A DNA stretch of 64,000 bases from the NCBI RefSeq assembly GCF_040712315.1, contig NC_134018.1, positions 42,409,335-42,473,334 of the forward strand. Direction: 5' to 3'. The notes below the pieces were generated by a model. That model was not told the DNA's origin, did not search any database, and worked only from the letters and a program-made list of their open reading frames with translations. Below, in pieces: positions 36,338 through 48,061 of this stretch. Positions within the stretch are counted from its first letter, which is position 1; each line of letters begins with the position of its first letter. Source of the stretch: Castanea sativa (Eukaryota; Streptophyta; Magnoliopsida; Fagales; Fagaceae). The position numbers were made by a program, and so were the translations under genes.

Positions 36338-37342
36338 TGAAAGGCCAAAAATATATTGACTCCTTGTGATAAATTAACCAATTAATTAGTCAGGTGAATT
36401 AATTAGGTTCAATTACATGCAACAAGCATGGTAGTACAAACAAATAACCAATTAACTAAATATGCAGTGGAAATTAAATGACACGGTGATTTGTTTACGA
36501 ATGGGGAAAACCTACACGGCAAAAACTTCACCGGGTGATTTTAAGGTGACCACTCCCGAGAATCCACTTTTATCAAAACAAGCGGTTACAAGTAAAGAAA
36601 TCTCAGTACCTTATACCAACCTACAGTTGAACCCTTACCCCAATACCCAATTGGACTTGTTTTGTAGTGACAATCTCTCCTTGTATTGCACGGCTCCTAG
36701 TACGTGATTAACCAATAGATGCGCAGATCCCAGTATGTGACTTTATCACCAACTTGAGAAGGATGTTGGCTGCAAAGTTCTTCTGTTCATCAACTGATGA
36801 AGATCACGAAGTTGCTTGGTTACAAAACCCTATGGTGTACAAACACAGCAGCTTCTTTAAGAACTAGAGCAAACTAGGTTTCCGGTCACACTTAAGAAAT
36901 TATGCTCTTGTACAATTGTGCTCTTAGCTATGCAACCTGATATGACCCTTAAAACAATCCTTATATATGTTTAGGGTTGTGAGTAAAGAAAGCCCAAATA
37001 TATATTCACGGATTGGATGAAAATCAGAACTGAAAATCTGTTTTTCATAAACCTCAACAGATACCCTTTTGGTCAAGCAGCTATCGAGCCTCGGCCTTAA
37101 ACAGCTCTTTTAAACCTCGATAGATGCTAGCTGTTGAGCTTTAATAGTTGTCAAGCTTTAATGAACAACACATTTTCACTTGTTTCTTAGACAAACTTAC
37201 ATGGCTTTAACACTTGTTTCTTGAAGCATTAAACACATCCTAGATCTACCCAATTACAAGTAAAGTGCATTTTGTCAAAGGATTATCCAATACATAAAAT
37301 GTTGACATATGTTCCTAACATCCAATCACATATGTCCAAACA
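36338..37342 (-). repeat. element A 3' LTR
   Basis: On the + strand it starts TGAAAGGCCAAAAATATATT and ends ATATGTCCAAACA. It is the partner of 51,355-52,335; long colinear blocks such as CACATCCTAGATCTACCC and TTGTGATAAATTAACCAA are shared. Confidence 0.92.
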
Positions 37343-37357
37343 ATCTCCCCCTTTGGC
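37343..37357 (-). other. element A polypurine tract
   Basis: The minus strand reads GCCAAAGGGGGAGAT directly before the 3' LTR start TGTTTGGAC, as expected for plus-strand priming. Confidence 0.8.
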
Positions 37358-37907
37358 AATCCGTGACAAAACCATAATAAAAAAATAAACATATGAGAGG
37401 AGTCATAAATCACTCAACTCATATTCACTTGTTAAGTACAATAAAATCTATCCTATCACAAACTCTTGAAAATTTTTGCAAGAAGAGAGTTCATGGCAAG
37501 GAAGACTTTGACAACCCGTATTTCTGAAACACTTAAACAAAGCTCATGAAGGCATCTTTGTGTGAAACAAAAATAAAAGATTGCATACAAATAATAAGAA
37601 ACATGTGTATAAAGGGAGAAAAGAAACAACGCATGGAGAGATAGGTGAAATAACATACATCAACATATATATAAACCAAATATAAGTACAATGTATGTCA
37701 AATGGTCACAAGACCTATGTACAAGAAGAATGTATCTAAAATAGAAAGAAAAGAAAAAAATACATCAAAATCCTCACTACATCCATCAAAAACATGAACA
37801 CTCCCCCTAACAAAAATCTCCTATACTAACCCTCCCCCTATGAGTATGACTACTCTCATCCCAAAACTACTTTCCCTTTTTGTCACGAGTGACAAAGGGT
37901 AAGAGTA

Positions 37908-38430
37908 TCAAGTAGACATCTCGTCATCACCGGAAGAGCTAGCATCACCATCCCCATCCCCATCATCATCATCATCATCATCGTCATTGGGGTCATCATC
38001 GTTCTCGAATGCCTCGGGAGGAGGAGAGGGAGACTCTACAAAGCCACCAAGGCAAGCCTACTGTTTAGCAATACGACCGACACGGGTGTTCACCTAACAC
38101 AACTCATCACTGAGAGTGTCAAGGCGAGCATCCATGAGTTGAAGCTACGCCATGATCGCATCAAGAGTCACACCACCCGCAGAAGAAGAGGGAGCAGAGG
38201 TGGATGGAGTTGAAAGAGTGGGAGGAGCGGCTAACCCAAACTGCCTCGAACAAAGCTACGCCTCGCTCTGTTTAATAGTAGCGGTGTCTATGGCATACAT
38301 TACATGGAAGTGGTCAGAAATGGGAAAGGAAACAGAAAAATGACGTAAAATCCTCGTGATAGCCGAAGAAAAGATGAGCTTATCACGAGTCGCCACAAAG
38401 CTCACTTTCTTGGTTGTGCATAGAGATGCT
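37908..38430 (-). pseudogene. element A extra ORF with acidic Asp-rich tail
   Basis: The minus strand from about 38,430 encodes TTKKVSFVATRDKLIFSSAI, a segment with HFHVMYAIDTATIKQ, then APSSSAGGVTLDAIMA, LQLMDARLDTLSDELC and VNTRVGRIAKQ. It ends in a long Asp run and EMST with a stop at 37,908. Two or three internal stops break it. Proteins with this LDTLSDEL, VGRIA and Asp-rich ending are often annotated 'putative plant transposon protein' in plants; function unknown. It sits where the end of pol or an extra ORF would be, just before the polypurine tract. Confidence 0.6.
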
Positions 38431-38707
38431 CATCTAAGCTACAAAAGATACAAAGTTTAGAGAACTTTGTTCCATTGGCCATTCAAGGTACACAAGTACC
38501 AAAGTACACAAACACACACTGTTTTTGTATTTTTCAATTTTTTATTTATTTTTATGAATGAAAAAAATAAAAACAAAATTGAAAAACAACCAAACAAAAA
38601 CATGTCAAATAAAGCAATACATAAAAATTAGACTGTCTCAAATAAAAAAAAACACACAAGTAATGCAAACATAACAAAAAGAGGGAGAGAGAGAAAAAGT
38701 GACTAAA

Positions 38708-39268
38708 TCACTTGGAGCCCTTTTCCTTTCACACCTTGGAAGAACCTTTCCTTTGAGCAAACCCTTGAACCGGCGGTGAGGAGGAAGAATCGAAACCGTT
38801 CAAGTTCAAAAGGAACATGAGGGCTTTGATGAGATCTCTAACAGGAGCAAGAGAGGACGAAAGCTGATTCTGGCTTCCCGGCGAAATCATGTTGTTGCTC
38901 TGTTGAGTGGCTAACCACTTATCGCAATTGGGTCGAGTATGTCCATCTGCTCTACAATGATGACAGAGATGTTGTTTCTTCTCTTTGGACTTTTGAGCAT
39001 TGATCTTCTTATCCCTAGGGTTTTTGATTTCTTTCTTAGCAAGCTTAGGGGGTGCTCCTAAGATCGATTTACCCTTATTTATATTCTCACTAGCTATCAT
39101 AGTTTTAGCATCATTATTCTCAATATTGTTAGCAAGAGAAACAAAAACAGTAGTAATAGAAGAAGCAATATTAGGAAAAGAAAAATCATACCCTAAACCG
39201 GTTCGATCGGAAGCAGATTTTTGCATGCTGAGCATCTCGTCAAGCATTGCACTTGAGGTCCTCTCCAA
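38708..39268 (-). pseudogene. element A gag C-terminal part with second zinc knuckle
   Basis: The minus-strand frame contains a low-complexity linker (SILGAPPKLAKKEIKNPRDK) and a CX2CX4HX4C zinc knuckle CHHCRADGHTRPNC. It ends SSPPVQGFAQRKGSSKV, then TGA where Trp is expected, with a few more codons to 38,708. Nucleic-acid-binding knuckles of this type belong to gag. No protease or integrase follows; the next recognisable block is the acidic ORF. Confidence 0.7.
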
Positions 39269-39432
39269 CTAAGCTCTCACTTGGAACAGTTTCGCCTCAA
39301 GCTTCTTGGTCTTCTTAGCTAAGAAATTTTTCTCAAACCTCAGTGCTCCAATAGTTTGATTTTCTTCATTAAACTTCGTGGAGAGTTGTTCTCATTCAAG
39401 CTCCACATCACTAAGCTTCTTGGTGGCCAACC

Positions 39433-40070
39433 TATACAGCTACTCATGTTTCTCCAAGACCTTGTAGAACTTTGCATAGGCCATGTGGATGTCATCTTGC
39501 TCATCCATCTTCTTAAATTTTGACTCCACCAAGTTTTTTTCTTCATCCACATCTTCTACAATCCCTTCAGTAGGATTGACAGTGGCGGTGAAAGCATTCA
39601 GGATTCTGTCATCCTCATTTTCGAAATCATCCTCAAGTTCAATGTCACTTAAGGTAGCAGCAAGTGCCTTGCTTTTCCTAATAAACTTGAGATAAGTAGG
39701 GTATTCTTGTTTCATATGACCGAATCCTTGACACCCAAAACACTTGGGTCCTGAAGGAATAGTATACAGCTTCTCATGTTTCTCCGAGACCTTGTACAAC
39801 TTTGCATAGGCTATGTGGATGTCATCTTGCTCATCCATCTTCTTAAATTTTGACTCCACCAAGTTTTCTTCTTCATCAACATCTTCTACAATCCCTTCAG
39901 TAGGATTGATAGTGGCGGTAAAGGCATTTAGGATTCTGTCATCCTCATTTTCAGAATCATCCTCAGGTTCGGTGTCACTCAAGGTAGCAGCAAGTGCCTT
40001 ACTTTTCCCAATAGCCTAGAGATAAGTAGGGTACTCTTGTTTCATATGACCGAATCCTTGACACCCGAAA
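39433..40070 (-). repeat. tandem duplication in element A gag, period 330 bp
   Basis: Copy 1 is 39,433-39,762 and copy 2 starts at 39,763. Both encode, on the minus strand, KKMDEQDDIHMAYAKFYKV-like and ESFKIRKSKALAATLSD-like text, with a degenerate knuckle CFGCQGFGHMKQ in copy 1. Copy 2 is cut at 40,070 by element B and resumes at 49,461 (GAAACACTTGGATCC). Confidence 0.9.
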
Positions 40071-41461
40071 TGTTAGGATTAGTGCCCTTAAATCCTATTG
40101 TATGATGCTATGTATGTTATTATTTATGACATTATGTATAACTTAATGTTGTGTTTAATAAAATTGTTTTATTATTATCTAAAAATAATAGTAACATAAA
40201 TATTGAGACATTATCATATAGTCCATGAGATGCATTGTATGTGATTTAGTCACAGAAGATGTAAACCACAAGTTTCTTGTAAACTCAAAATGTAGTTCAT
40301 AGTCGGTGATGAAAATTGGGCATTTCATCTACGAAGACTATAACATATCAACTAAAATGATTTGTCTTGATCATGGAAATGAAGATTTCTAGTTGGTATG
40401 TTGATATGTTTTAAGAGTTAAAACATATTGAACTGGATCGTGTGAGATTTATTATTCTTTCAACGACTGTCAAATGAAGAATAAACTCACGACTTATATT
40501 TGCATGAACTCTTAATCATGAGAGAATAATAGACTTGATCATGAGGTGTAGGTTGCTTTGATATATCAGGAGTGAGATCTAGAGTAACGGTCAAAACCTC
40601 AGTATGTTGGGCAACTACATTTAGTATTGATGGAACATATATTCTCAAGATGAAATTCATAATCTCTTAACGGGGATACAAAATATTCCCTTGAGATAAG
40701 TTTAATGGGTTTGTTATTCAGAATGTTAGGCCTAACTACTTTAGTAAATAGTTACTAGATTATATATTTATGAAATTAGAGTTCATAAATATATGATGAA
40801 TAACTTAAAAGATTAAACCGGGTACTAAAGGATAAGATGTAGTAATTTATAAAGTGGCAATCTACATTCATGACTTTGTGTTATTACGAATATTTTAATG
40901 AAGGGGTTGCATGTACAATAAAGTCTTGGGATATAATTTATAGATAAGGCCTAGAGTGCAACTATATTTATATAGTGGTATTAAATATAGTTAATGGTAA
41001 CTTTAGACTTGTCAAGAGTTGACAGAAAAACTCAAGGTCCATTGGAGCTAGTGTCTTATTGGTCCATTTTAATCCCATTCCAAGCCACACACTTAAGCCC
41101 AATTGAAAATGCCCAGAAGGCCAGCCCAATTAGATAATCGGCTAGACACAAAGGGAGAAATATACAGAATTTTCTGTAGAGAATTTTGTAAGAACACTAT
41201 TGCGAAGTGGTGCATGTTAGTGTTAGACTCCTTGACATTCTCCCTTTGGAATTGATTGAGAGACCACACATCTTGGGTGTTAGTGGAATTAGAGTGAAGA
41301 TTGAAAGTGTTTCCAAGCGCTTTTGATCTTCGGTTTTGAAATTCACTGCTCCAAGGTATACTCTCTTGTTCTTAAATTCTGAAACTTCTATAGTACATGT
41401 TAACTTTTATGAATGAAGTAGATCCGTTGTTTTTCCGTTGCGCACATGCATATTTCCATCA
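40071..41461 (+). repeat. element B 5' LTR
   Basis: TG...CA ends; colinear with 48,062-49,460 with scattered substitutions and small indels (for example an 8-bp GTGATTTA expansion in the 3' copy near 48,238). The junction with element A is at 40,070/40,071. Confidence 0.95.
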
Positions 41462-41463
41462 AA

Positions 41464-41475
41464 TGATATCAAAGC
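41464..41475 (+). other. element B primer-binding site (degenerate, initiator-Met type)
   Basis: TGATATCAAAGC lies two bases after the LTR. It differs from the usual TGGTATCAGAGC by two G-to-A changes. Confidence 0.65.
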
Positions 41476-41781
41476 GGTCTTCATTTCATATCTGTTTAAC
41501 ATGTTTTGAGTTTTGGAATTGTTGACAATAGTTTCATGTTGTTAGAAAATAGTTTTCTGCATGGTCGTTGAAATTATTGTTTGATAAAAACTGATTTTGA
41601 TGTTATGATGTTGTTTAATTTTTTAGTTTAAGTATGTTAAACTGAACTTTAAGACTATAGCATCAATGAAATTCAGTTTTGATATCAATTTCTGTTCATT
41701 ATGATCATATAATGGTTGTTTTGTTCATGAAAATGTTGAAAAACTGTTTTTTGGAAATTTTGAAAAATTCGAAATTCGCGA

Positions 41782-43372
41782 CGCTCGATCGATCGAGCAT
41801 CTGTCGAGCATCAATCGAGCTTCGTGCAATTGATTCTCGATCGATCAAGAATTTGTCGAGGAACAATCAAGCTGACAGAAGATTTCTCGATCGATCGAGG
41901 ATCTTGTTAGAATATCTGGTTTTGTATCTCATACAAAACACATAGCGGAAGCAACAAATAAGGATCTATTTCATTCATGATTGATAACATGCACTATGTA
42001 AATTTTAAAATTTAAGAACAAGATAGCATACCTTGGTGTGATGAAATTCAAAATCAAAGATGTGTGGTCTCTCCAATTCTACTTTACGTCCAAGATATGT
42101 GGTCTCTCAATCAGTTTTCAAAGGGAGAATGAAAGTGTATCTCACTCTCACATACACACCATTTCTTATATCACTAATAAAAATTTTGTATGTTTCTCCC
42201 TTTATAACTAACTAATTATCTAATTAGGCTGGCCTATTGGGCCTTTCCAATTGGGCTTTAGTGTATAGCTTGGAGTGAGACCAAAAGGGACCAATAAGAC
42301 ACTAGCTCCAATGGGCCTTGAGCTTTTCCGTCGACTCTTGATAAATTCAAAGTTACCATTAATTATATTTAATACCACTATATAAATATAATTGCACTCT
42401 AGGCCTTATTAATAAATTATATCCCAAGACTTTATTATACATGCAACTCCTTCATAAAATATTTGTTGTAACACATAGTCATGAATGTAGACTGCCACTT
42501 TGTAAATTACTACATCTTATCCTTGAGTACCCGGTTTAATCTTTTAAAATTATTCATTATATATTTATGAAATCCAATTTCATAAATATATACTTTAGTA
42601 ATTTCTTACTAAAGTGGTTAGGCCTAACTCTCTGAATAACTGATCCCATTAAACTTATCTCAAGTGAATATTTTATATCTCCATCAAGAGACTATGAATT
42701 CCATCTTGAGAATATATGTTCCATCAACACTAAATGTAGTTGCTCAACATACTGAGGTTTTGACCGTTACTTTAGATCTCACTCCTGAACTCACTCCTGA
42801 TATATCAAAGCAACCTACACCTCATGATCAGGTCCATTATTCTCTCAAGATTAAGAGTTCAAGCAAATAGAAGTCGTGAGATTTATTATTCATTTGACAG
42901 TCGTTAGGAGAATAATAAATCTTACAGCGGTCCAGTTCAATATGTCTTAACTCTTAAAACATATCAACATATCAACTAGAAGTCTCCACTTCCATGATCA
43001 AGACAAATCATCTTAGTTGATACGTTATAGTCTTCGAATATGAAATGCCCAATTTCATCACCGACTACGAACCATAAATTCTAAGTTTACAAAGAACTTG
43101 TGATTTATATCTTTTGTGACTAAATCACATAAATCACATACTATGCATCTTATGGACTATATGATAATGTCCAAATATTCATGTTACCATTATTTTAGAT
43201 AATAATAAAACAACTTTATTAATCACAATATTAAGTCATACACAATGTTATACATAATGTCATACATAATATCATACATAGCATCATACAATAAGATTTA
43301 AAGGCACAAATCCTAACAGATCTGTCGAGAATCGATCGAGTTTCGTAGAACTTTTTCTCGATCGATCAAGGA
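41782..43372 (+). repeat. TCGATCGA-rich short repeats in element B leader, split by a solo LTR
   Basis: CTCGATCGATCGAG-like palindromes recur at about 41,786, 41,846, 41,886, 43,330 and 43,358, alternating with TGTCGAG motifs. The piece 41,905-43,318 is a later insertion. Before it arrived the repeats formed one array of about 180 bp. Confidence 0.75.
41905..43318 (-). mobile_element. solo LTR of the element B family, nested in B (TSD GATCT)
   Basis: The sequence is the inverse of the B LTR. Its right end is the complement of TGTTAGGATTTGTGCC and its left end is TGTTAGAATATC. Perfect GATCT repeats flank it (41,900-41,904 and 43,319-43,323). It is diverged from both B LTRs, so it derives from a different family member, and it has no internal region. 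Confidence 0.92.
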
Positions 43373-44078
43373 CTGTGGATTCAGAATTTTTCCTAAGTGT
43401 TTTTACATATATAAAGAGCAAGGCAATGTGTAATTAGTTTATGCATGTTTTAAATTTGAAAACCTTTATCTTAAAACATCTAGTGGGAGAGAGATAAAAT
43501 GGTTGGATCTCACGGCTTCCATTATTGGTTCATAGTAGAGTGAAATATATACTTTGTCTTTGCCTAGAGCTTAGCATTCCATGCGGAGAGTATTTATTTC
43601 ATGGTCCTACAAGATTGGATTTCTTGGTATATAGTGGTTTGATCAAACACCTTGTCTTAGCTTCGAGCTTTGCATTCCATGCGGAGGGTGTTTGTATCAT
43701 GGTACTACAAAATAAGCCTGTTAAAGGGATGAAATGTGGCTACACATAATTCTAGACAATGGTATACACTAGACTAAGTATTATAGTATCTTCTATGCTG
43801 ATTTCTTACTATTATTACTTAGAGGCTAAATGCAAAATGGCATATTATTGGTGTTTGATAAGAGTTATCATGATAGCACTAATAATGAGAATAGCTCTCA
43901 ATCAATCATAGTATTTAATGTTCACTCTATGTTGAGAAATATTAAATATGGGATTGAGTTGTCATTGCATAGATTATGTTATGGTTTTATTAAGGTTCCA
44001 TACTATATGTTTATATACTAAATTGATAATGTCCAGTTAACTTATTATATTCATGTTTATTATTTTCAGATTTGGACA
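43373..44078 (+). other. element B leader between LTR and gag
   Basis: No coding sequence recognised. It contains a diverged internal direct repeat of about 100 bp: TTAGCATTCCATGCGGAG at about 43,571 and TTTGCATTCCATGCGGAG at about 43,670. Confidence 0.7.
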
Positions 44079-44700
44079 TGACATCATTTAACCCACTTGT
44101 TTCTATTCTTAATCAAAACAAACTGACTGGATCCAACTATGTTGACTGGAAAAGAAATTTAGACATTGTTTTAACTACTGAAGAGCACAAATATGTGCTT
44201 ACTCAACCATATCCTAGCTTTCCTTCATTAGATGCTCCTCTTGAGGAAAAACAGTAATATGATCGTTGGCAGAAATCTAATGAAATGACCAAGTACTATA
44301 TCCTAGCATCCATCTCAAATGTTCTATAGCATCAAATGCAGGATGTATAACTTGCTTCAGACATTATGCATAGTCTGAAGGAGATGTTTGGTGAGTAAGG
44401 CCGTTCAGTAAGGTAATAACCATGAGGCAAATTTATAATATTAAAATGGTTGAAGGTACTTCATTTAGGGAGCATTATCTTACAATGATCTCTAATCTTA
44501 ATACATTAGAGGTTTTAGGTGCCGACATTGATGGAGAATCTCAAGTGGATATGATACTCCGGTCACTACCAGAATTATTCAAAGAATTTAGACTAAATTA
44601 TAATATGAACAAAAAGGTTTATTCATTGTCTGAATTAATGAATGAGTTGGTAGTGGCGTAAGGCATCCTTGGTACTTCTAGTATTAAAGTCAATGTTGGT
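44079..44700 (+). pseudogene. element B gag
   Basis: It begins MDMTSFNPLVSILNQNKLTGSNYVDWKRNL, the usual start of plant copia gag (LxGxNYxxWK). It continues through MRQIYNIKMVEGTSFREHYL and VDMILRSLPELFKEF. Stops at about 44,257, 44,328, 44,350, 44,398, 44,415 and 44,659 break the frame. Several are TAG or TGA at expected Gln, Trp or Arg codons. Confidence 0.85.
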
Positions 44701-47700
44701 GAAGCTTTTACTTTTCAACCTAAGTCGAAAGGCATGGGTAAGAAGAAGAAGAAGAAAGACTTCACTAAGCAAGAGGGTAAACAAATTGCCTTGGGAGTTG
44801 CCAATAAGGGAAAGAAGCCTAAAGGAAAGTGTTTCCATTGTGGTGAGAAAGGACATTGGAAGAGGAATTGTCCAAGTTTTAAAGCTGCCAAGAATAAGGG
44901 TATGAAAAGTTCTTTTCTTCTTGAAATATGTTTGGTACAGAATCCCACAGATTCCTGGTGTGTGGATTCAGGTTGTACTAATCATATCTGCAATTCTTTG
45001 CAGGGGTTCCAGGAGACCAGAAATTTGAATAAAGAAGAATTACTTCTTACCTTAGCAGATGGGAGTAGAGTTCTAGTTGTAGCTATGGTGTTGTTAATTA
45101 ATATTTTAGTTCTAGAGTTTTAATATTGGAAGATTGTCTGTATGTACCTAATGTTCGTAGGAATTTAATTTCTGCAACTTATTTAGGTAAACATGGGTAT
45201 TGTATTATCTTGAAAGACAATGTTGTAATAAAGAAGGATAAAATGTTTATTTGTTCTGGCAATATTGTGGATGGTCTTTATATTTTAATTCCTGATAAGC
45301 ATGAATTATACAATTCTAAATTAGATAATAATTCACATGTGAAATTATTAAAGAGAAAGTTTCCTTCTACTAGTGAAGCATATCTTTGGCACTTGCGTTT
45401 GGGTCATATCAATTCAAACAGAATTCAAAGACTTATCAAAGATGGACTCTTAGGGCCCATGGACTTTGATGAATTTCCAGTTTGTGAATCTTGTTTGGAA
45501 GGAAAAATAACCAAACGACATTTTAATGCAAAAGGTAGAAGAGCTCAAGATTTGCTAGAACTAGTACATTCAAATGTATGTGGTCCTATGTCAATCCAAG
45601 CAAGAGGTGGTTATGAGTATTTCATTACTTTCACTAATGACTACTCTAGATTTGGTTATGTGTACCTAATGAAACAGAAGTCCGAAGCTTTTGACAAGTT
45701 CAAAGAGTTTAGGGCTGAAGTTGAGAATCAATTGGGTAAATGCATAAAGGCCATTCAATCTGATTGAGGTGGCGAATACCTTCTTGGGGATTTTAAGAAT
45801 TACTTGACTGCGAATGGGATTATATCCCAGTTGACTGCACCTGGAATTTCACAACAAAATGGTGTAGCAGAAAGAAGGAATAAGACTCTTTTAGATATGG
45901 TTAGATCCATGATGAGTTATTCGACTTTACCAATTTCTTTTTGGGAGTATGCTTTAGATACAGCAATACATCTTTTGAATTTCGTTCCATCAAAATCTGT
46001 TCCCAAAATACCCATGGAATTGTGGAGTGGGCGTAAGCCTAGTATGAGGTATCTCCACATTTGGGGTTGTCTAGCACATATGCTAAAGGGGAAGCCTAAT
46101 AAGTTGGAACCAAAATCAAAAGTATGTTTGCTTGTGGGTTATCCAAAAGAATCTAGGGGTTATTTATTCTATAGTCGAAATGATAACAAAGTTTTTGTTA
46201 GTACAAATGCTAGATTTTTGGAAAATGACTATATGAATAATTTTACTCCTAGAAGTAGAGTTGTATTGGCTGAAATGAATAAATTTGTAAATCAACAACC
46301 GTTGGATAAAACTAGGGATGATGTGGTTGTATTAGATACACCACAAGATACTACTCATGAGTTGTCTAGTACACAGGTGTCTCGTCGTAGTGAGAGAATT
46401 GTTCGGCCTCCTGTGAGATTCATAGGTTTGGGAGAAACTTATGAAGCTATCTCAAAAGACACTGAATCGGATCCTTACACTTATGATGAAGCAATAAATG
46501 ATATAGATACACATCATTGGGTCCAAGCTATGAAATCTGAATTGGATTCTATGTATTCCAATCATGTTTGAGATCTTATAGAGGCGCCTAACAGCATTAA
46601 ACTTGTTGGTTGCAAATGGGTTTACAAGGGGAAGAGAGGGATAGATGGAAATGTTGAAACCTTTAAAGCAAGACTAGCGGCGAAAGGGTATACACAAAAA
46701 GAAGGCATTGACTATGATGAAACTTTTTCGCTAGTAGCCATGCTTAAATCTATCAGAATTCTCTTATCCATTGCTGCTCATTATGATTATGAGATTTGGC
46801 AAATGGATGTCAAGACTACATTTCTTAATGGCAATCTTGAAGAAGAAATATACATGTTGCAACCGGAAGGTTTTATAGCAAAGAACGAAGAGCATATGGT
46901 ATGCAAGTTGAAAAGGTCCATTTATGGACTTAAGCAAGCATCTAGGTCATAGAACATCAGATTTGATCAGGCAATCAAATCATTTGGTTTTGAACAAAAT
47001 CTTGATGAACTATGTGTGTACAAGAGACAACAAGACAAAGTAGTGATGTTCCTAGTGCTTTATGTAGATGACATTCTACTCATTGGAAATGATGTAGGAG
47101 TAATTTCATCGGTTAAAGTTTGGTTGTCAAGCCAATTTGATATGAAGGACTTGGGCGAAGCTAACTATATTCTAAGGATCAAGCTTTGGCGAGATCGAAA
47201 GCATAGGATGTTAGGTTTGTCATAAGTTGGATATATAGATAAGGTTCTAGAACGGTTTAGAATGCAAAACTCCAAGAAATGATTACTTCCTTTTAGACAT
47301 GAAGTTCCTCTGTCTGATGACCAAAAGCCTAGGACTCAAGAAGAAGAAAATATGATGAGACAAGTTCCTTATGCTTCTACTATGGGAAGTCTCATGTATG
47401 CCATGCTTTGTACTAGACTGGATATTTGTTATTCAGTTGACATGGTCAGCCAATATCAATCAAATCCAGGACCAAAACATTGGCAAGCTGTAAAGCATAT
47501 TCTCAAGTATCTACGGAGAACGAGAGATTATATGCTTGTTTACCGTTGTAAGGATTTGATTCCCATTGGCTATACAGATTCAAATTTTTAGTCGAATCTA
47601 GATTTCAGAAAATCCACGTCAAGATGTGTTTTCACCTTGGTAGGTGGAGCCATAAGTTGGAGGAGTGTTAAGCAATCTTGTATTGCCGACTCCACCATGG

Positions 47701-48047
47701 AAGCCGAATATGTTGCTGCTTGTGAGGCAGCAAAGGAGGTTGTTTGGCTCAAGAAATTCATTTATGATCTTGGTGTTATGAGAATTGAGCAAGTTCCTAT
47801 TACATTGTTCTGCGATAATAGTGGAGCGGTTGCACAATCCAAAGATCCAAGGAATCACAAGAAAGGAAAGCACATTGAGAGAAAGTATCACATCATTCAA
47901 GACATTGTTGCTTGTAGAGATGTGGTAGTAGTAAAGATTGATGGTGCAAAGAATCTAGCAGATCCTTTTACCAAAGCCTTGTCCCAAAGGACTTTCGAGT
48001 CACATTTGGAGGAGATGGGAGTTAGATTAGTGCACAATAGTCTTTAG
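44701..48047 (+). pseudogene. element B pol (knuckle, protease, integrase, RT, RNase H)
   Basis: In order: zinc knuckle CFHCGEKGHWKRNC (about 44,830), protease WCVDSGCTNHIC (about 44,957), GAG-pre-integrase WHLRLGHINSNR with CESCLEGK (45,390-45,510), and integrase core. In the core the first catalytic Asp is changed to Asn (VHSNVCGP). The second keeps its Asp, but a TGA replaces the following Arg (QSD, stop, GGEY, about 45,767). The Glu survives in NGVAERRN. RT follows with MDVKTTFLNG and catalytic YVDDILLIG (about 47,061). RNase H (YTDSNF, then ISWRSVKQSCIADSTMEAEY) ends with the polyprotein at 48,047. Further stops at about 46,571, 46,952, 47,225 and 47,591. Each break is a point change or a small frame slip. 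Confidence 0.92.
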
Positions 48048-48048
48048 G

Positions 48049-48061
48049 GCAAGTGGGAGAT
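48049..48061 (+). other. element B polypurine tract
   Basis: GGCAAGTGGGAGAT directly precedes the 3' LTR start at 48,062. Confidence 0.75.

Noticed and set aside
37920..38020. (ATC)n-like stretch as a plain microsatellite
   Set aside because: It encodes the Asp run of the acidic ORF on the minus strand and ends in a stop in frame, so it is part of that ORF.
40071..43318. Reading the three B-type LTRs as a tandem array
   Set aside because: The middle copy is inverted, diverged and flanked by its own GATCT duplication, so it is a separate later insertion.
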